43,790 nt of DNA from an uncultured Ruminococcus sp. GTDB taxonomy: Bacteria; Bacillota; Clostridia; Oscillospirales; Acutalibacteraceae. The notes below the pieces were generated by a model that worked only from the letters and a program-made list of their open reading frames with translations, had not been told where the DNA came from and did not search any database. Position 1 is the first letter of the stretch. Every line of letters begins with the position of its first letter. The position numbers and the translations under genes are program-made. This document shows, in pieces, positions 1 through 7,492 of the stretch. The stretch lies in assembly GCA_902785425.1 (NCBI GenBank), contig CACZYP010000021.1, positions 1-43,790 on the forward strand. The letters are read 5' to 3'.

Positions 1-327
1 TGTTTTTCGGCTTGCTTTGCTATACACATTTTTATTCAGCAGAAATAATTTTAACTTTTTTCATTTTAGGTCTTGACTTTTATTTGCAAGACTCCTTATC
101 TTAAACAATCGATTTCTTTTCTTTATTCTTGGGAATGTCAGAGTCCTGAGTTGTTGTTGTGTGTTGCGCTTCACAATTGTTATTATACATACTGCATAAA
201 GAATTATCAACCTGTTTGTGCAACATTTTCAAAAGGTTACTTAACTTGGTAACAAATCGCCAACGATAGCGGCTAAAAGGTGATTAATTTGTGAAAAAGC
301 CCAACAATATTATTGCCAAAAAAGAAC

Positions 328-357
328 TACACAAAAATCAGTGATGATTTCTGTGTA
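328..357 (-). terminator. Possible tertiary terminator hairpin
   Basis: A 13-position stem with one mismatch closes on a GTGA loop. On the minus strand it is followed by a GTTCTTTTTT run. It is the third hairpin in a row downstream of the MATE gene. A simple AT-rich palindrome is an alternative. Confidence 0.35.
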
Positions 358-425
358 CTATGCACAACAATCTTCGATCATATTTCCAATTGAGCATATT
401 AAATATTTTTTTGTGTATAAAAAAG

Positions 426-455
426 CACGCTATGCAAATTGATCTGCATAGCGTG
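426..455 (-). terminator. Rho-independent terminator, second in tandem
   Basis: A perfect 11-bp stem (CACGCTATGCA with its complement) has an 8-nt loop. On the minus strand it is followed by a run of six or more T (418-424). It lies 80 nt beyond the first terminator of the MATE gene and would catch read-through. Confidence 0.6.
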
Positions 456-508
456 TGCAGCTTGGCAAAAACTTTCGGATATGAGCGTTTTTACTTCTCA
501 AAAACAAA

Positions 509-530
509 GCTGCCGCTTGTCTGCGGCAGC
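509..530 (-). terminator. Rho-independent terminator of the MATE gene
   Basis: An 8-bp GC stem (GCTGCCGC / GCGGCAGC) with a 6-nt loop is followed on the minus strand by TTTGTTTTT. It starts six bases after the MATE stop codon. Confidence 0.8.
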
Positions 531-535
531 TGATA

Positions 536-1897
536 TCATATCTTTCCGGCAGCTTCTTTTCCGAATACCTGCCCGTAAACACGCTTAAACAGGATAAGCG
601 TAAGAACTATTGCACAAAGCTCTGCTATCGGGAAAGCCCACCATACATTGGAAACGTTGCCCGTAAGAGAGAACAGATACGCCGTAGGGATCAGCACAAC
701 AAGCTGACGGCATATCGATATCGTAAATGAGTACATTCCTTTTGCAAAAGCCTGGAACATCGATATCAATATGATACATCCGCCAGCTATCGGGAAATGG
801 AGTGCGATTATCCTCAGCGCAGGCACGCCGATCGCAAGCATGTTTTCGGACGCATCGAAAAGCGAAAGCAAAAGCCTTGGGCATGTTTCAAAAAGTATCG
901 TTCCGAGAGCCATTATGCTTATTGCGAGTTTCAGAGCAAAACTCAGCGTTTCGTCGATCCTTTCCTTTTTCTTGGCGCCAAGATTAAAGGCAAGCACAGG
1001 GATAGTTCCGTTATTAAGGCCGAAGACAGGCATAAAGATAAAGCTCTGCAGCTTGAAGTAACTGCCGAATACGGCTGTTGCAGTGTCGGAGAATGTTTTG
1101 AGTATCATGTTCATAGAGTAAGTCATTATTGAACCGATCGAGATCATCATTATCGACGGCAGACCTACTGCATATATAGCTTTGACCACATGAAGCTCGG
1201 GCTTTACAACAGCTTTGAGCGAAAAATGCAGCTCTTTGTTTTTTGTAAGATTCAGGATAAACGCCACGATTGCGGCACAGCACTGACCGATCACAGTAGC
1301 GTATGCAGCGCCTGCGATGCCAAGCTTCGGAAAACCGAGCAGACCGAAAATAAGCAGCGGATCAAGTATAGTATTGATAACTGCGCCTATGATCTGTGAC
1401 GTCATGCTGAGTATGGTGCGGCCCGTAGACTGTAAAAGTCTTTCAAACATTATCTGAAAAAACAAGCCGAAGCTCATACAGCATACTATGGAAGCGTAAG
1501 ATATGCCGTATTCTCTTATAGTTTGCGCTGTTGTCTGAGAATTGATAAACGGCGTAACGGCTGTAAAGCCGATAAGAACGAACACAAGCGAGCTTAAAAA
1601 CGAAAGAAGAACAGCCGTATTCGCAGCGCTGTCGGCATGTTTCTGATTTTTTTCGCCGAGCGAGCGTGACAAGAATGCGTTTACACCTACGCCCGTACCC
1701 GAACCTACTGCGATCATGAGCTGCTGCAACGGAAATACGAGCGTTACTGCGGTGAGCGCATCCTCACCTATTCTTGCAACGAATATACTGTCCACGATGT
1801 TGTAAAGCGCCTGAACGAGCATCGAAATCATCATCGGCACAGACATTGATATAACGAGTTTTTTTACGGGCATTACACCCATTTTGTTTTCCTGCAT
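536..1897 (-). CDS. MATE family multidrug/cation efflux protein
   Basis: A 453-residue, very hydrophobic protein that fits the twelve-helix MATE (MatE, NorM/DinF-type) architecture of two six-helix bundles. The family exports organic cations or drugs in exchange for Na+ or H+ across the cytoplasmic membrane. The N-terminus has the usual short cytoplasmic start, then VPMMISMLVQALYNIVDSIF, the typical first MATE helix with its Y-N-x-x-D motif; the second repeat begins near residue 235. The start is the ATG at 1897, with AAAGGGGTC seven bases upstream. A sigma-A-like promoter (TTGAAT, 17 bp, TACAAT) precedes it and tandem terminators follow, so it is a single-gene unit. The substrate cannot be read from sequence. 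Confidence 0.9.
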   Translation of the reverse strand: MQENKMGVMPVKKLVISMSVPMMISMLVQALYNIVDSIFVARIGEDALTAVTLVFPLQQLMIAVGSGTGVGVNAFLSRSLGEKNQKHADSAANTAVLLSFLSSLVFVLIGFTAVTPFINSQTTAQTIREYGISYASIVCCMSFGLFFQIMFERLLQSTGRTILSMTSQIIGAVINTILDPLLIFGLLGFPKLGIAGAAYATVIGQCCAAIVAFILNLTKNKELHFSLKAVVKPELHVVKAIYAVGLPSIMMISIGSIMTYSMNMILKTFSDTATAVFGSYFKLQSFIFMPVFGLNNGTIPVLAFNLGAKKKERIDETLSFALKLAISIMALGTILFETCPRLLLSLFDASENMLAIGVPALRIIALHFPIAGGCIILISMFQAFAKGMYSFTISICRQLVVLIPTAYLFSLTGNVSNVWWAFPIAELCAIVLTLILFKRVYGQVFGKEAAGKI

Positions 1898-1929
1898 AAA
1901 ATGACCCCTTTAATAAAACCTGTTTCACA

Positions 1930-1958
1930 ATTGTACCACACTCAAAGCAAAAATTCAA
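1930..1958 (-). promoter_or_regulatory. Sigma-A-type promoter of the MATE gene
   Basis: Minus strand: -35 TTGAAT at 1958-1953, a 17-bp spacer, and -10 TACAAT at 1935-1930, about 30 nt before the start codon. Confidence 0.65.
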
Positions 1959-2020
1959 TCGGACAAATTCATATATAATCGAAACATGGCAAATAATATT
2001 TGGGAGAAATGATTTTAATA

Positions 2021-2049
2021 TTGCAAAAGAAGAGCAATTAAGTTATAAT
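2021..2049 (+). promoter_or_regulatory. Sigma-A-type promoter of the asparagine-synthase-like gene
   Basis: -35 TTGCAA at 2021-2026, a 17-bp spacer, and a perfect TATAAT at 2044-2049, about 40 nt before the ATG at 2090. It shows that the gene starts here and is not the 3' part of a longer frame. Confidence 0.75.
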
Positions 2050-2089
2050 TATAGTCGTAAAATGTCGCAACGTGCGAAAGGAGTTTAAA

Positions 2090-3619
2090 ATGAGCGCAAA
2101 ATTACTTGAATACAGAGGACATATCAGAAACTGGAAGGCTCTGAACGAAGAGCTTGGCATTACAAGCGAGCTTCCGAGAGAAGAGCGTGAGCGTGAGATC
2201 ATCATCAAGGCTTACGAAAAATGGGGCCACAGCATCGCAGACCACCTTTACGGAATGTTTGCGTTCGCAATAGAAGACGGCGACGAGCTTTTCTGCGTAA
2301 GAGACCACTTCGGCACAAAGCCTTTCTACTACTATGTAACGGAAAACGGAAAGCTGCTTCACGGCACTTTCATCAAGGATATCATCAACGGCGAGGGCTT
2401 CAAAAAAGAGCTTAACGAAGAAATGCTCCAGCTTTACCTCACACTTACGTACTGCGGCGGCGAGAATACATTCTTCAAGGGTCTTAAAAAGCTCATGCCC
2501 GGCTGCTATCTTGTATTTAAAAACGGCAAGGCAGAGATCACACGCTACTGGGAGCCGAAATTCACACCCGACAGTAGCAAATCTCTTGAAGACTATGCAG
2601 ACGAGATACACAACACTCTCACTGCCGTTATGAAAGAAGTCAAGGAAGACAGCGAAACAGCAGAATCGTTCCTTTCGGGCGGCGTTGATTCTTCATACGT
2701 TTTCGCTATGAGCGACGCTGAGGTTTCCGATTCCTGCGGCTACACCGACGAGCGTTTTGATGAATCGAAGCTTGCAAAGAAAACGGCTGACCTTCTCGGC
2801 AGAAAGAACATCACTGCGATAATCACACCCGAGCAGTACTTTGACGCTGTTGAATACGTATGCGAATACATGGAGCAGCCCCTTGCGGACGCTTCCGCTA
2901 TCGTTTTCGCTATTGCCTGCAAAGCAACGGCAGAGCACACAAAGCTTTGCTATTCCGGCGAAGGCTCCGATGAGTTCTTCGGCGGCTACAATATGTACCG
3001 CAACGCAGAGCGCTACGGCGACAACCTCAAGGATTTCTACGTCGGCAACACGATGATAATGAAAGAGGACGAAAAGAAGGAGCTTCTTAAAAACTATTAT
3101 GAAGGTGTTCTTCCGATAAGCGTTGTCGGTGACCTTTACGACAGAATGGAAGGACTTGATCCGCTTTCAAAGATGTCGAATGTTGATATTCAGATCTGGC
3201 TTGAGGGCGATATCTATCTTAACGTAGACAAGATGAGCACAGCATGCGGTCTTGAGATCAGAATGCCTCTTACCGACAGACGTATCTTTGATATAGCTGC
3301 AAGAATGCCTTCGGAGTATAAAGTAAACGAAGAGCAGAACAAGGTAGCTTTCAGAACTGCTGCCGCAAAGGTTCTTCCCGAAGAGATCGCATTCAGAAAG
3401 AAACTCGGCTTCATCGTGCCTATCCGCATCTGGATGGCAGACGACCGCTACAACGGCGGCGTAAGAGAGAAGCTTTTCGGAGCAACTGCCGAAAAGTTCT
3501 TCAATGTTGACAAAATCCACGAGATCTTCGATGCATACGTTAACGGTCAGAGCGACCTTTGGAGAAAGCTCTGGACGATCTACGTATTCATTGTTTGGTA
3601 CGATATTTATTTTAAATAA
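2090..3619 (+). CDS. Asparagine synthase-like protein lacking the glutaminase cysteine
   Basis: A 509-residue relative of AsnB-type asparagine synthetases, which make asparagine from aspartate and ATP using glutamine nitrogen. The frame opens at a GTG (2072), but that codon lies inside the AAAGGAG ribosome site; the ATG at 2090 is the better start. Residues 1-160 match the second half of the class-II glutaminase fold (GMFAFAIEDGDE, then VRDHFGTKPFYY). The first ~70 residues of the family, with the catalytic Cys2 and the HRGPD region, are absent. The ATP-binding PP-loop SGGVDSS is intact at about 196-202, and the synthase motif SGEGSDEFFGGYN follows. A promoter directly upstream argues against recent truncation. 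Known family: synthase domains can use free ammonia. Inference: an ammonia-dependent asparagine synthetase or another amide ligase. Confidence 0.85.
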   Translation: MSAKLLEYRGHIRNWKALNEELGITSELPREEREREIIIKAYEKWGHSIADHLYGMFAFAIEDGDELFCVRDHFGTKPFYYYVTENGKLLHGTFIKDIINGEGFKKELNEEMLQLYLTLTYCGGENTFFKGLKKLMPGCYLVFKNGKAEITRYWEPKFTPDSSKSLEDYADEIHNTLTAVMKEVKEDSETAESFLSGGVDSSYVFAMSDAEVSDSCGYTDERFDESKLAKKTADLLGRKNITAIITPEQYFDAVEYVCEYMEQPLADASAIVFAIACKATAEHTKLCYSGEGSDEFFGGYNMYRNAERYGDNLKDFYVGNTMIMKEDEKKELLKNYYEGVLPISVVGDLYDRMEGLDPLSKMSNVDIQIWLEGDIYLNVDKMSTACGLEIRMPLTDRRIFDIAARMPSEYKVNEEQNKVAFRTAAAKVLPEEIAFRKKLGFIVPIRIWMADDRYNGGVREKLFGATAEKFFNVDKIHEIFDAYVNGQSDLWRKLWTIYVFIVWYDIYFK

Positions 3620-3628
3620 AAAATGTTT

Positions 3629-3655
3629 GGCGGTAATACAGTTTGTATTACCGCC
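3629..3655 (+). terminator. Terminator-like hairpin after the asparagine-synthase-like gene
   Basis: A perfect 12-bp stem GGCGGTAATACA with a GTT loop, 10 nt after the stop codon. The plus-strand tail (TATTCTC) is poor in T, so termination efficiency is uncertain. It may serve mainly as a 3'-end stabilising hairpin. Confidence 0.55.
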
Positions 3656-3714
3656 TATTCTCAAAAACTAACTGGATACTGGAGAAACACTGAATAAATG
3701 ATCGGGTGAATACT

Positions 3715-4305
3715 ATGGAAGAACGTTTAGAAAAACAACTAAGTTTTGCATTGGAGATCGACAAGGAAAAGAGTATTCTTCGGCAAACGCACCTTTCAGG
3801 TCACGGCAGACGTGAAAACGATGCGGAACACGCATGGCACATGGCGATCATGGCGTATCTCCTGCGTGAATATGCCAACGAAAGCGTTGATATAACTAAG
3901 GTCATGATAATGTGTCTCATACATGACATAGTTGAGATAGATGCAGGCGATACGTATGCGTATGACGAAAAGATGATAGAAACACAGAAGCAGCGTGAAG
4001 ACTCCGCAAAGGAGCGTATATTCTCATTGCTGCCCGAAGATCAGTGCAAAGAACTCACGGCGCTCTTTGACGAATTTGAAGCCTGCGAGACTGCCGAAGC
4101 AAAATTTGCCCACGCAATGGACAATCTTCAGCCGATCATGCTCAACAACAGCAACAACGGCGGCGACTGGAAGGAACACGGCGTAAGCGCATCAAAGGTC
4201 TACAAGCGAAATGAGACAACAAAACTCGGCTCGGACACTCTTTACAGCGTTATAGAGTCTATCATACAAAGCAATATACAAAAAGGAAATCTCAAAGACC
4301 AATAA
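3715..4305 (+). CDS. HD-domain phosphohydrolase (YfbR-like)
   Basis: A 196-residue protein with an HD-superfamily metal site: H-G-R-R-E-N-D-A-E-H-A-W-H near residues 30-42, and H-D-I-V-E-I-D-A-G-D at about 71-80. This arrangement resembles the HD_3/YfbR group, whose members include 5'-deoxynucleotidases. A GTG at 3706 could also start the frame, but the ATG at 3715 has GGGTGA five bases upstream and is preferred. A 12-base match to the end of the TTAA-flanked element (3688-3699) lies just before it. No operon partner: the preceding gene ends in a hairpin and the following gene converges. The substrate is inferred only at class level, a nucleotide monophosphate. Confidence 0.8.
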   Translation: MEERLEKQLSFALEIDKEKSILRQTHLSGHGRRENDAEHAWHMAIMAYLLREYANESVDITKVMIMCLIHDIVEIDAGDTYAYDEKMIETQKQREDSAKERIFSLLPEDQCKELTALFDEFEACETAEAKFAHAMDNLQPIMLNNSNNGGDWKEHGVSASKVYKRNETTKLGSDTLYSVIESIIQSNIQKGNLKDQ

Positions 4306-4310
4306 TTAAA

Positions 4311-4337
4311 CGGGTGCAGCCGATCCAGGCGCACCCG
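4311..4337. terminator. Bidirectional terminator between convergent genes
   Basis: A 7-bp CGGGTGC / GCACCCG stem with a 13-nt loop lies between the HD gene (ends 4305) and the GTPase gene (ends 4343). TGTTTTA follows on plus and TTTAATTATT on minus, so it can serve both. Confidence 0.65.
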
Positions 4338-4342
4338 CTGTT

Positions 4343-6928
4343 TTATTCGGAAATGATCCTTCTGATCTCGTCTTCGATCGAGCGCACTTCCTCTTTGAAA
4401 GCCCGTGACGATACTCGCAGCGCACCGCTGCCGAGAATAATAAGCTGCTCCAGACCGTCCGACGTAACTACACGCACACGATTGTTTTTTGCAAGCTTGT
4501 GCGTTACCTTTTCTATGTACATATCGGCAGTCTCGGCTTCTTTTGTGTAAACTACATCTATACCGCCGATCTTTTCTACTTCACCGACATTACCCTTGAC
4601 CTTGTAAGCATCAAACACAAGAATAAGGCGGCACTTTTTGTAGCCCTGATAGTTGCACAGAATATTCACAAGCATAGCACGGGCAGCTTCGATGTTCTTC
4701 TTTGCTGCATCATTAAGCTCGTCCCACGAAAAAATAACGTTGTAACCATCAACAAGAACGTACTCTTCCCCGTCGTAATTCTTCGCTGCCTTTCGCTTAT
4801 AGGCGGCGTTTTTGTCTTTGTCATAGCTTGTAAAGCTTCCGCCGGAAGAAGCTGTGCGCTTCTTTACAGCACCGTATGTATTTTCAAAGATCTGCATAAG
4901 CTCTTTATCAAGTGCGAACACGTCACGCTGAGTGCGGCATTTAGAAAAAAGTGCATCTGCTGTTTGTGCTTTATCCTCCGTTTCGGAAGATTCCTTTTTC
5001 AAAACGCTCGGAAGGTGCATATGCTGCGGCACATCGTTCCATTTGACGGTATAGCCTGCACCGTGTGAACAGAAAACGGAATCGCTCGGCTCATTTATAT
5101 CGGAATCGGCATCGTACCCTATACGCTCTGTCACCTCTTCGCTGTTGTGGCACGGCTCATAGCCTTTCAGGCTGCACATAAGCCGCCCTTTGCCGTGAGT
5201 ATACGAAACGACTTCACGGGAATAATCTGTCATCTCGGATACGGGCGCACTGCCTGTTATAACTGCCGTCTCGCCGTTTTGCACAGGATCGTCAAAAGTG
5301 CCGCTCATTCGCTGTATGTCCGTAAGAGCACGGCCGATATTTTCGGCAGGCACTTCAAGCGTAAACTCGTAAACGGGTTCCAGAAGAACACTTTCGGCAC
5401 TTCTGAGTCCCTGCCTGACGGCACGGTAAGTAGCCTGCCTGAAATCTCCGCCCTCGGTGTGCTTTGCGTGAGCCTTTCCGGACATAAGAGTAATATTTAT
5501 GTCGGTGATAGGAGAACCTGTCAGAACGCCTTTATGTGTTTTCTCATAAAGGTGCGTAATGATTAGCCGCTGCCAGTTTTTATCAAGAAGATCTTCTTTG
5601 CAATTTGTAGAAATTACAACTCCGCTGCCTCTTTTTGCAGGCGACATAAGCAGATGCACCTCGGCATAATGGCGAAGCGGCTCGAAATGACCTACGCCCT
5701 CTACAGTGTTCGCTATAGTCTCTTTATAAATAATATTCCCCTGTCCGAACGTCACATTTATCCCAAAACGATCACAGATTATATGCCGCAGGATTTCAAG
5801 CTGTATATCACCCATAAGACGAACGTGTATCTCTTTAAGCTGCTCATTCCACTCGACATTTAGCTGAGGATCTTCACTTTCAAGAATACGCAGCTTGCCG
5901 AGCAGCGTATGAACATCACACCCCTCCGGCGGAACCGCTTTGTATGTCAGAACGGGAGTAAGAACAGGCATCTCACCGTTTTTCTCCGTGCCTAAGCCGT
6001 CGCCGGCAGCGGCAAATGTAATGCCGCTTACAGCGCATACGGAACCTGCCGTAACTTCGTCCGTCTGTGTGTATTTGTCGCCCGAATAGATCCTGATCCT
6101 GCTGACCTTTTCGTTTGAAACGTTCTTATCGCTCTGAAGCACGTCACGGACTTTCAGTGTGCCGCCCGTCATCTTCATAAACGTGAGCCTGCCGCCCTGC
6201 TCGTCCTCGGAAAGCTTATATACTCTTGCACCGAATTTATCGGAATACGGCGGCATGACGGAATACTCGGACAAACAATTCAAAAACTCTTCCACGCCTT
6301 CAAGCTTGAGCGCCGAACCGAACATGCATGGGAACACTTCACGGTTCTGAATCGCTTTTCTTATCTCATCTGCATCGATATCGCCGCTTTCGGAATAATG
6401 TTCGAGAAGTTCTTCACTGCACAGAGCGATGTTCTCCTTGAATTCGTTCGTATTGACATATGTAAAATCGGTAACATGGTCGCTGAGCTTTTCTCTCAGC
6501 TGCGCCAGTACAGCCTTTTTATCGAACCCGAAAAGATCGGTCTTGTTTACAAAGATAAAGCATGGGATATTATATCGTTTTAAAAGCTTCCAGAGCGTTG
6601 CGGTATGGCTTTGTACGCCGTCCGACGCACTTACAACAAGAACTGCATAATCAAGCACCTGAAGCGTGCGTTCCGTTTCGGCGGAAAAATCGACATGCCC
6701 CGGCGTATCAAGAAGTGTAAACAGAGTATCGTTATACTTGAAAACTGCCTGCTTTGAAAAAATAGTGATGCCTCTTGAGCGCTCAAGCTCGAATGTATCA
6801 AGAAAAGAATCACCGTGATCCACCCGTCCCTGCTTTGATATAGCACCCGAACGGTACATAAACGCTTCGGAAAGCGTCGTTTTACCCGAATCGACATGCG
6901 CCAATATACCGATCACTATCTTTTTCAT
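4343..6928 (-). CDS. TetM/EF-G-like GTPase fused to a YacP/Rae1-type NYN nuclease
   Basis: An 861-residue fusion. Residues 1 to ~620 are a translational GTPase of the EF-G/TetM ribosomal-protection type: G1 AHVDSGKTT at 10-18, switch RSRGITI at 50-56, G3 DTPGH at 74-78, G4 NKTD at 128-131, then domains II-V. After a charged linker (~620-720) comes a ~140-residue NYN/PIN-like domain resembling YacP. It keeps the expected acidic residues: VDGYN near 725, FDAY near 773, ETAD near 800, TSDGLEQ near 823. B. subtilis YacP is Rae1, a ribosome-associated A-site mRNA endonuclease. The frame opens with GTG at 6937, but the ATG at 6928 is better spaced from AGGAAG. Inference: the GTPase module delivers the nuclease to the A site. 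Calling it tetracycline resistance from the GTPase half alone would be unsafe. Confidence 0.88.
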   Translation of the reverse strand: MKKIVIGILAHVDSGKTTLSEAFMYRSGAISKQGRVDHGDSFLDTFELERSRGITIFSKQAVFKYNDTLFTLLDTPGHVDFSAETERTLQVLDYAVLVVSASDGVQSHTATLWKLLKRYNIPCFIFVNKTDLFGFDKKAVLAQLREKLSDHVTDFTYVNTNEFKENIALCSEELLEHYSESGDIDADEIRKAIQNREVFPCMFGSALKLEGVEEFLNCLSEYSVMPPYSDKFGARVYKLSEDEQGGRLTFMKMTGGTLKVRDVLQSDKNVSNEKVSRIRIYSGDKYTQTDEVTAGSVCAVSGITFAAAGDGLGTEKNGEMPVLTPVLTYKAVPPEGCDVHTLLGKLRILESEDPQLNVEWNEQLKEIHVRLMGDIQLEILRHIICDRFGINVTFGQGNIIYKETIANTVEGVGHFEPLRHYAEVHLLMSPAKRGSGVVISTNCKEDLLDKNWQRLIITHLYEKTHKGVLTGSPITDINITLMSGKAHAKHTEGGDFRQATYRAVRQGLRSAESVLLEPVYEFTLEVPAENIGRALTDIQRMSGTFDDPVQNGETAVITGSAPVSEMTDYSREVVSYTHGKGRLMCSLKGYEPCHNSEEVTERIGYDADSDINEPSDSVFCSHGAGYTVKWNDVPQHMHLPSVLKKESSETEDKAQTADALFSKCRTQRDVFALDKELMQIFENTYGAVKKRTASSGGSFTSYDKDKNAAYKRKAAKNYDGEEYVLVDGYNVIFSWDELNDAAKKNIEAARAMLVNILCNYQGYKKCRLILVFDAYKVKGNVGEVEKIGGIDVVYTKEAETADMYIEKVTHKLAKNNRVRVVTSDGLEQLIILGSGALRVSSRAFKEEVRSIEDEIRRIISE

Positions 6929-6992
6929 ATGCTTCACACTTCCTTTGTAAACGTATAAATTGATTATAACATTTTACAGTGTAGTTGTAAAG

Positions 6993-7159
6993 TTAAGGAA
7001 CCACTGAATAAATCACGTCCTGTGGACTGAGCACCCATCTTGCTTGCATCTTTTGGTCAAATTGAACTCAAAAACCTTGAAATACGTCAGGGTCTGCGGA
7101 CACTGTCCGCAAATCTGACTGCGCAATATGGGCACTCGATTTAATCAGTGCTTCCTTAA
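6993..7159. mobile_element. Small TTAA-flanked inverted-repeat element, copy 1
   Basis: A 159-bp non-coding core (6997-7155) is bounded by inverted ends GGAACCACTGAATAAATC and, reversed, GGAAGCACTGATTAAATC (two mismatches in 18). TTAA lies directly outside both ends. The interior is nearly identical to the copy at 10342-10531, apart from a 23-base gap, and contains a TGCGGA / TCCGCA hairpin. It carries no open frame that could be a transposase, so it would depend on an enzyme in trans, like a MITE. It sits between the GTPase promoter region and the tRNA promoter and leaves the latter intact. Confidence 0.85.
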
Positions 7160-7188
7160 CGAATTTTCAAAAACTTTTAAATAAGGTA

Positions 7189-7217
7189 TTGACAAAATGG
7201 TTCGATAGTAGTAAAAT
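7189..7217 (+). promoter_or_regulatory. Promoter of tRNA-Thr
   Basis: A perfect TTGACA at 7189-7194, a 17-bp spacer, and TAAAAT at 7212-7217, 21 nt before the mature tRNA 5' end. Confidence 0.85.
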
Positions 7218-7238
7218 ATTATTGTTGCTTGAACGCAT

Positions 7239-7314
7239 GCTAGTATGGCTCAGTTGGTAGAGCAGCGCATTCGTAATGCGCAGGTCGTCGGTTCGAGTCC
7301 GACTACTAGCTCCA
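7239..7314 (+). tRNA. tRNA-Thr(CGT)
   Basis: A full cloverleaf of 76 nt: 7-bp acceptor stem GCTAGTA/TACTAGC, D-stem GCTC/GAGC, anticodon stem GCGCA/TGCGC with loop TTCGTAA (anticodon CGT, codon ACG), 5-nt variable loop, T-stem GTCGG/CCGAC with TTCGAGT, discriminator T and an encoded CCA. It has its own promoter and terminator. Confidence 0.97.
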
Positions 7315-7316
7315 AA

Positions 7317-7350
7317 GGCTTAAACGTTTTGTTTAAGCCTTTTTTCTTTT
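7317..7350 (+). terminator. Terminator of tRNA-Thr
   Basis: A 9-bp stem GGCTTAAAC / GTTTAAGCC with a 5-nt loop and TTTTTTCTTTT, two bases after the CCA end. Confidence 0.9.
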
Positions 7351-7433
7351 GCCATTTTTATCAATCTTCCAGGGATAAATTGTGCATATGCAACAAAGTT
7401 ATGATGTAGCACTCATAATTTTCGGATATGGTA

Positions 7434-7462
7434 TTCAAAATACATCTTCTTTATGATATGAT
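7434..7462 (+). promoter_or_regulatory. Probable promoter of galKT
   Basis: TTCAAA at 7434-7439, a 17-bp spacer, and TATGAT at 7457-7462, about 30 nt before the galK start. The -35 is weak, which would fit an activated or regulated promoter, but no clear operator is visible. Confidence 0.5.
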
Positions 7463-7492
7463 TAGTATATATATGTATAAAGGGGCGATAGT

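Larger units (their letters stand above)
1..508. other. AT-rich intergenic region, no gene seen
   Basis: No open frame with a ribosome binding site is visible here. The stretch is AT-rich and contains hairpins at 328-357 and 426-455, listed separately. Both have T-runs on the minus-strand side, so they would act on transcripts coming from the MATE gene to the right. The first 300 bases hold nothing I can name; a gene probably ends or begins to the left of the window. Confidence 0.6.

Noticed and set aside
2102..2611. 169-residue minus-strand open frame in the asparagine-synthase-like gene
   Set aside because: Antisense to a conserved domain, with no upstream signals.
4499..5068. 189-residue plus-strand open frame
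   Set aside because: It lies opposite the NYN-domain end of the GTPase gene, has no ribosome site and shows no domain; a shadow frame.
4343..6928. Annotation as a tetracycline resistance determinant
   Set aside because: The GTPase half is TetM-like, but the protein carries a long linker and a nuclease domain absent from Tet proteins, and EF-G paralogues of this kind are common in Clostridia. Similarity alone does not show resistance.
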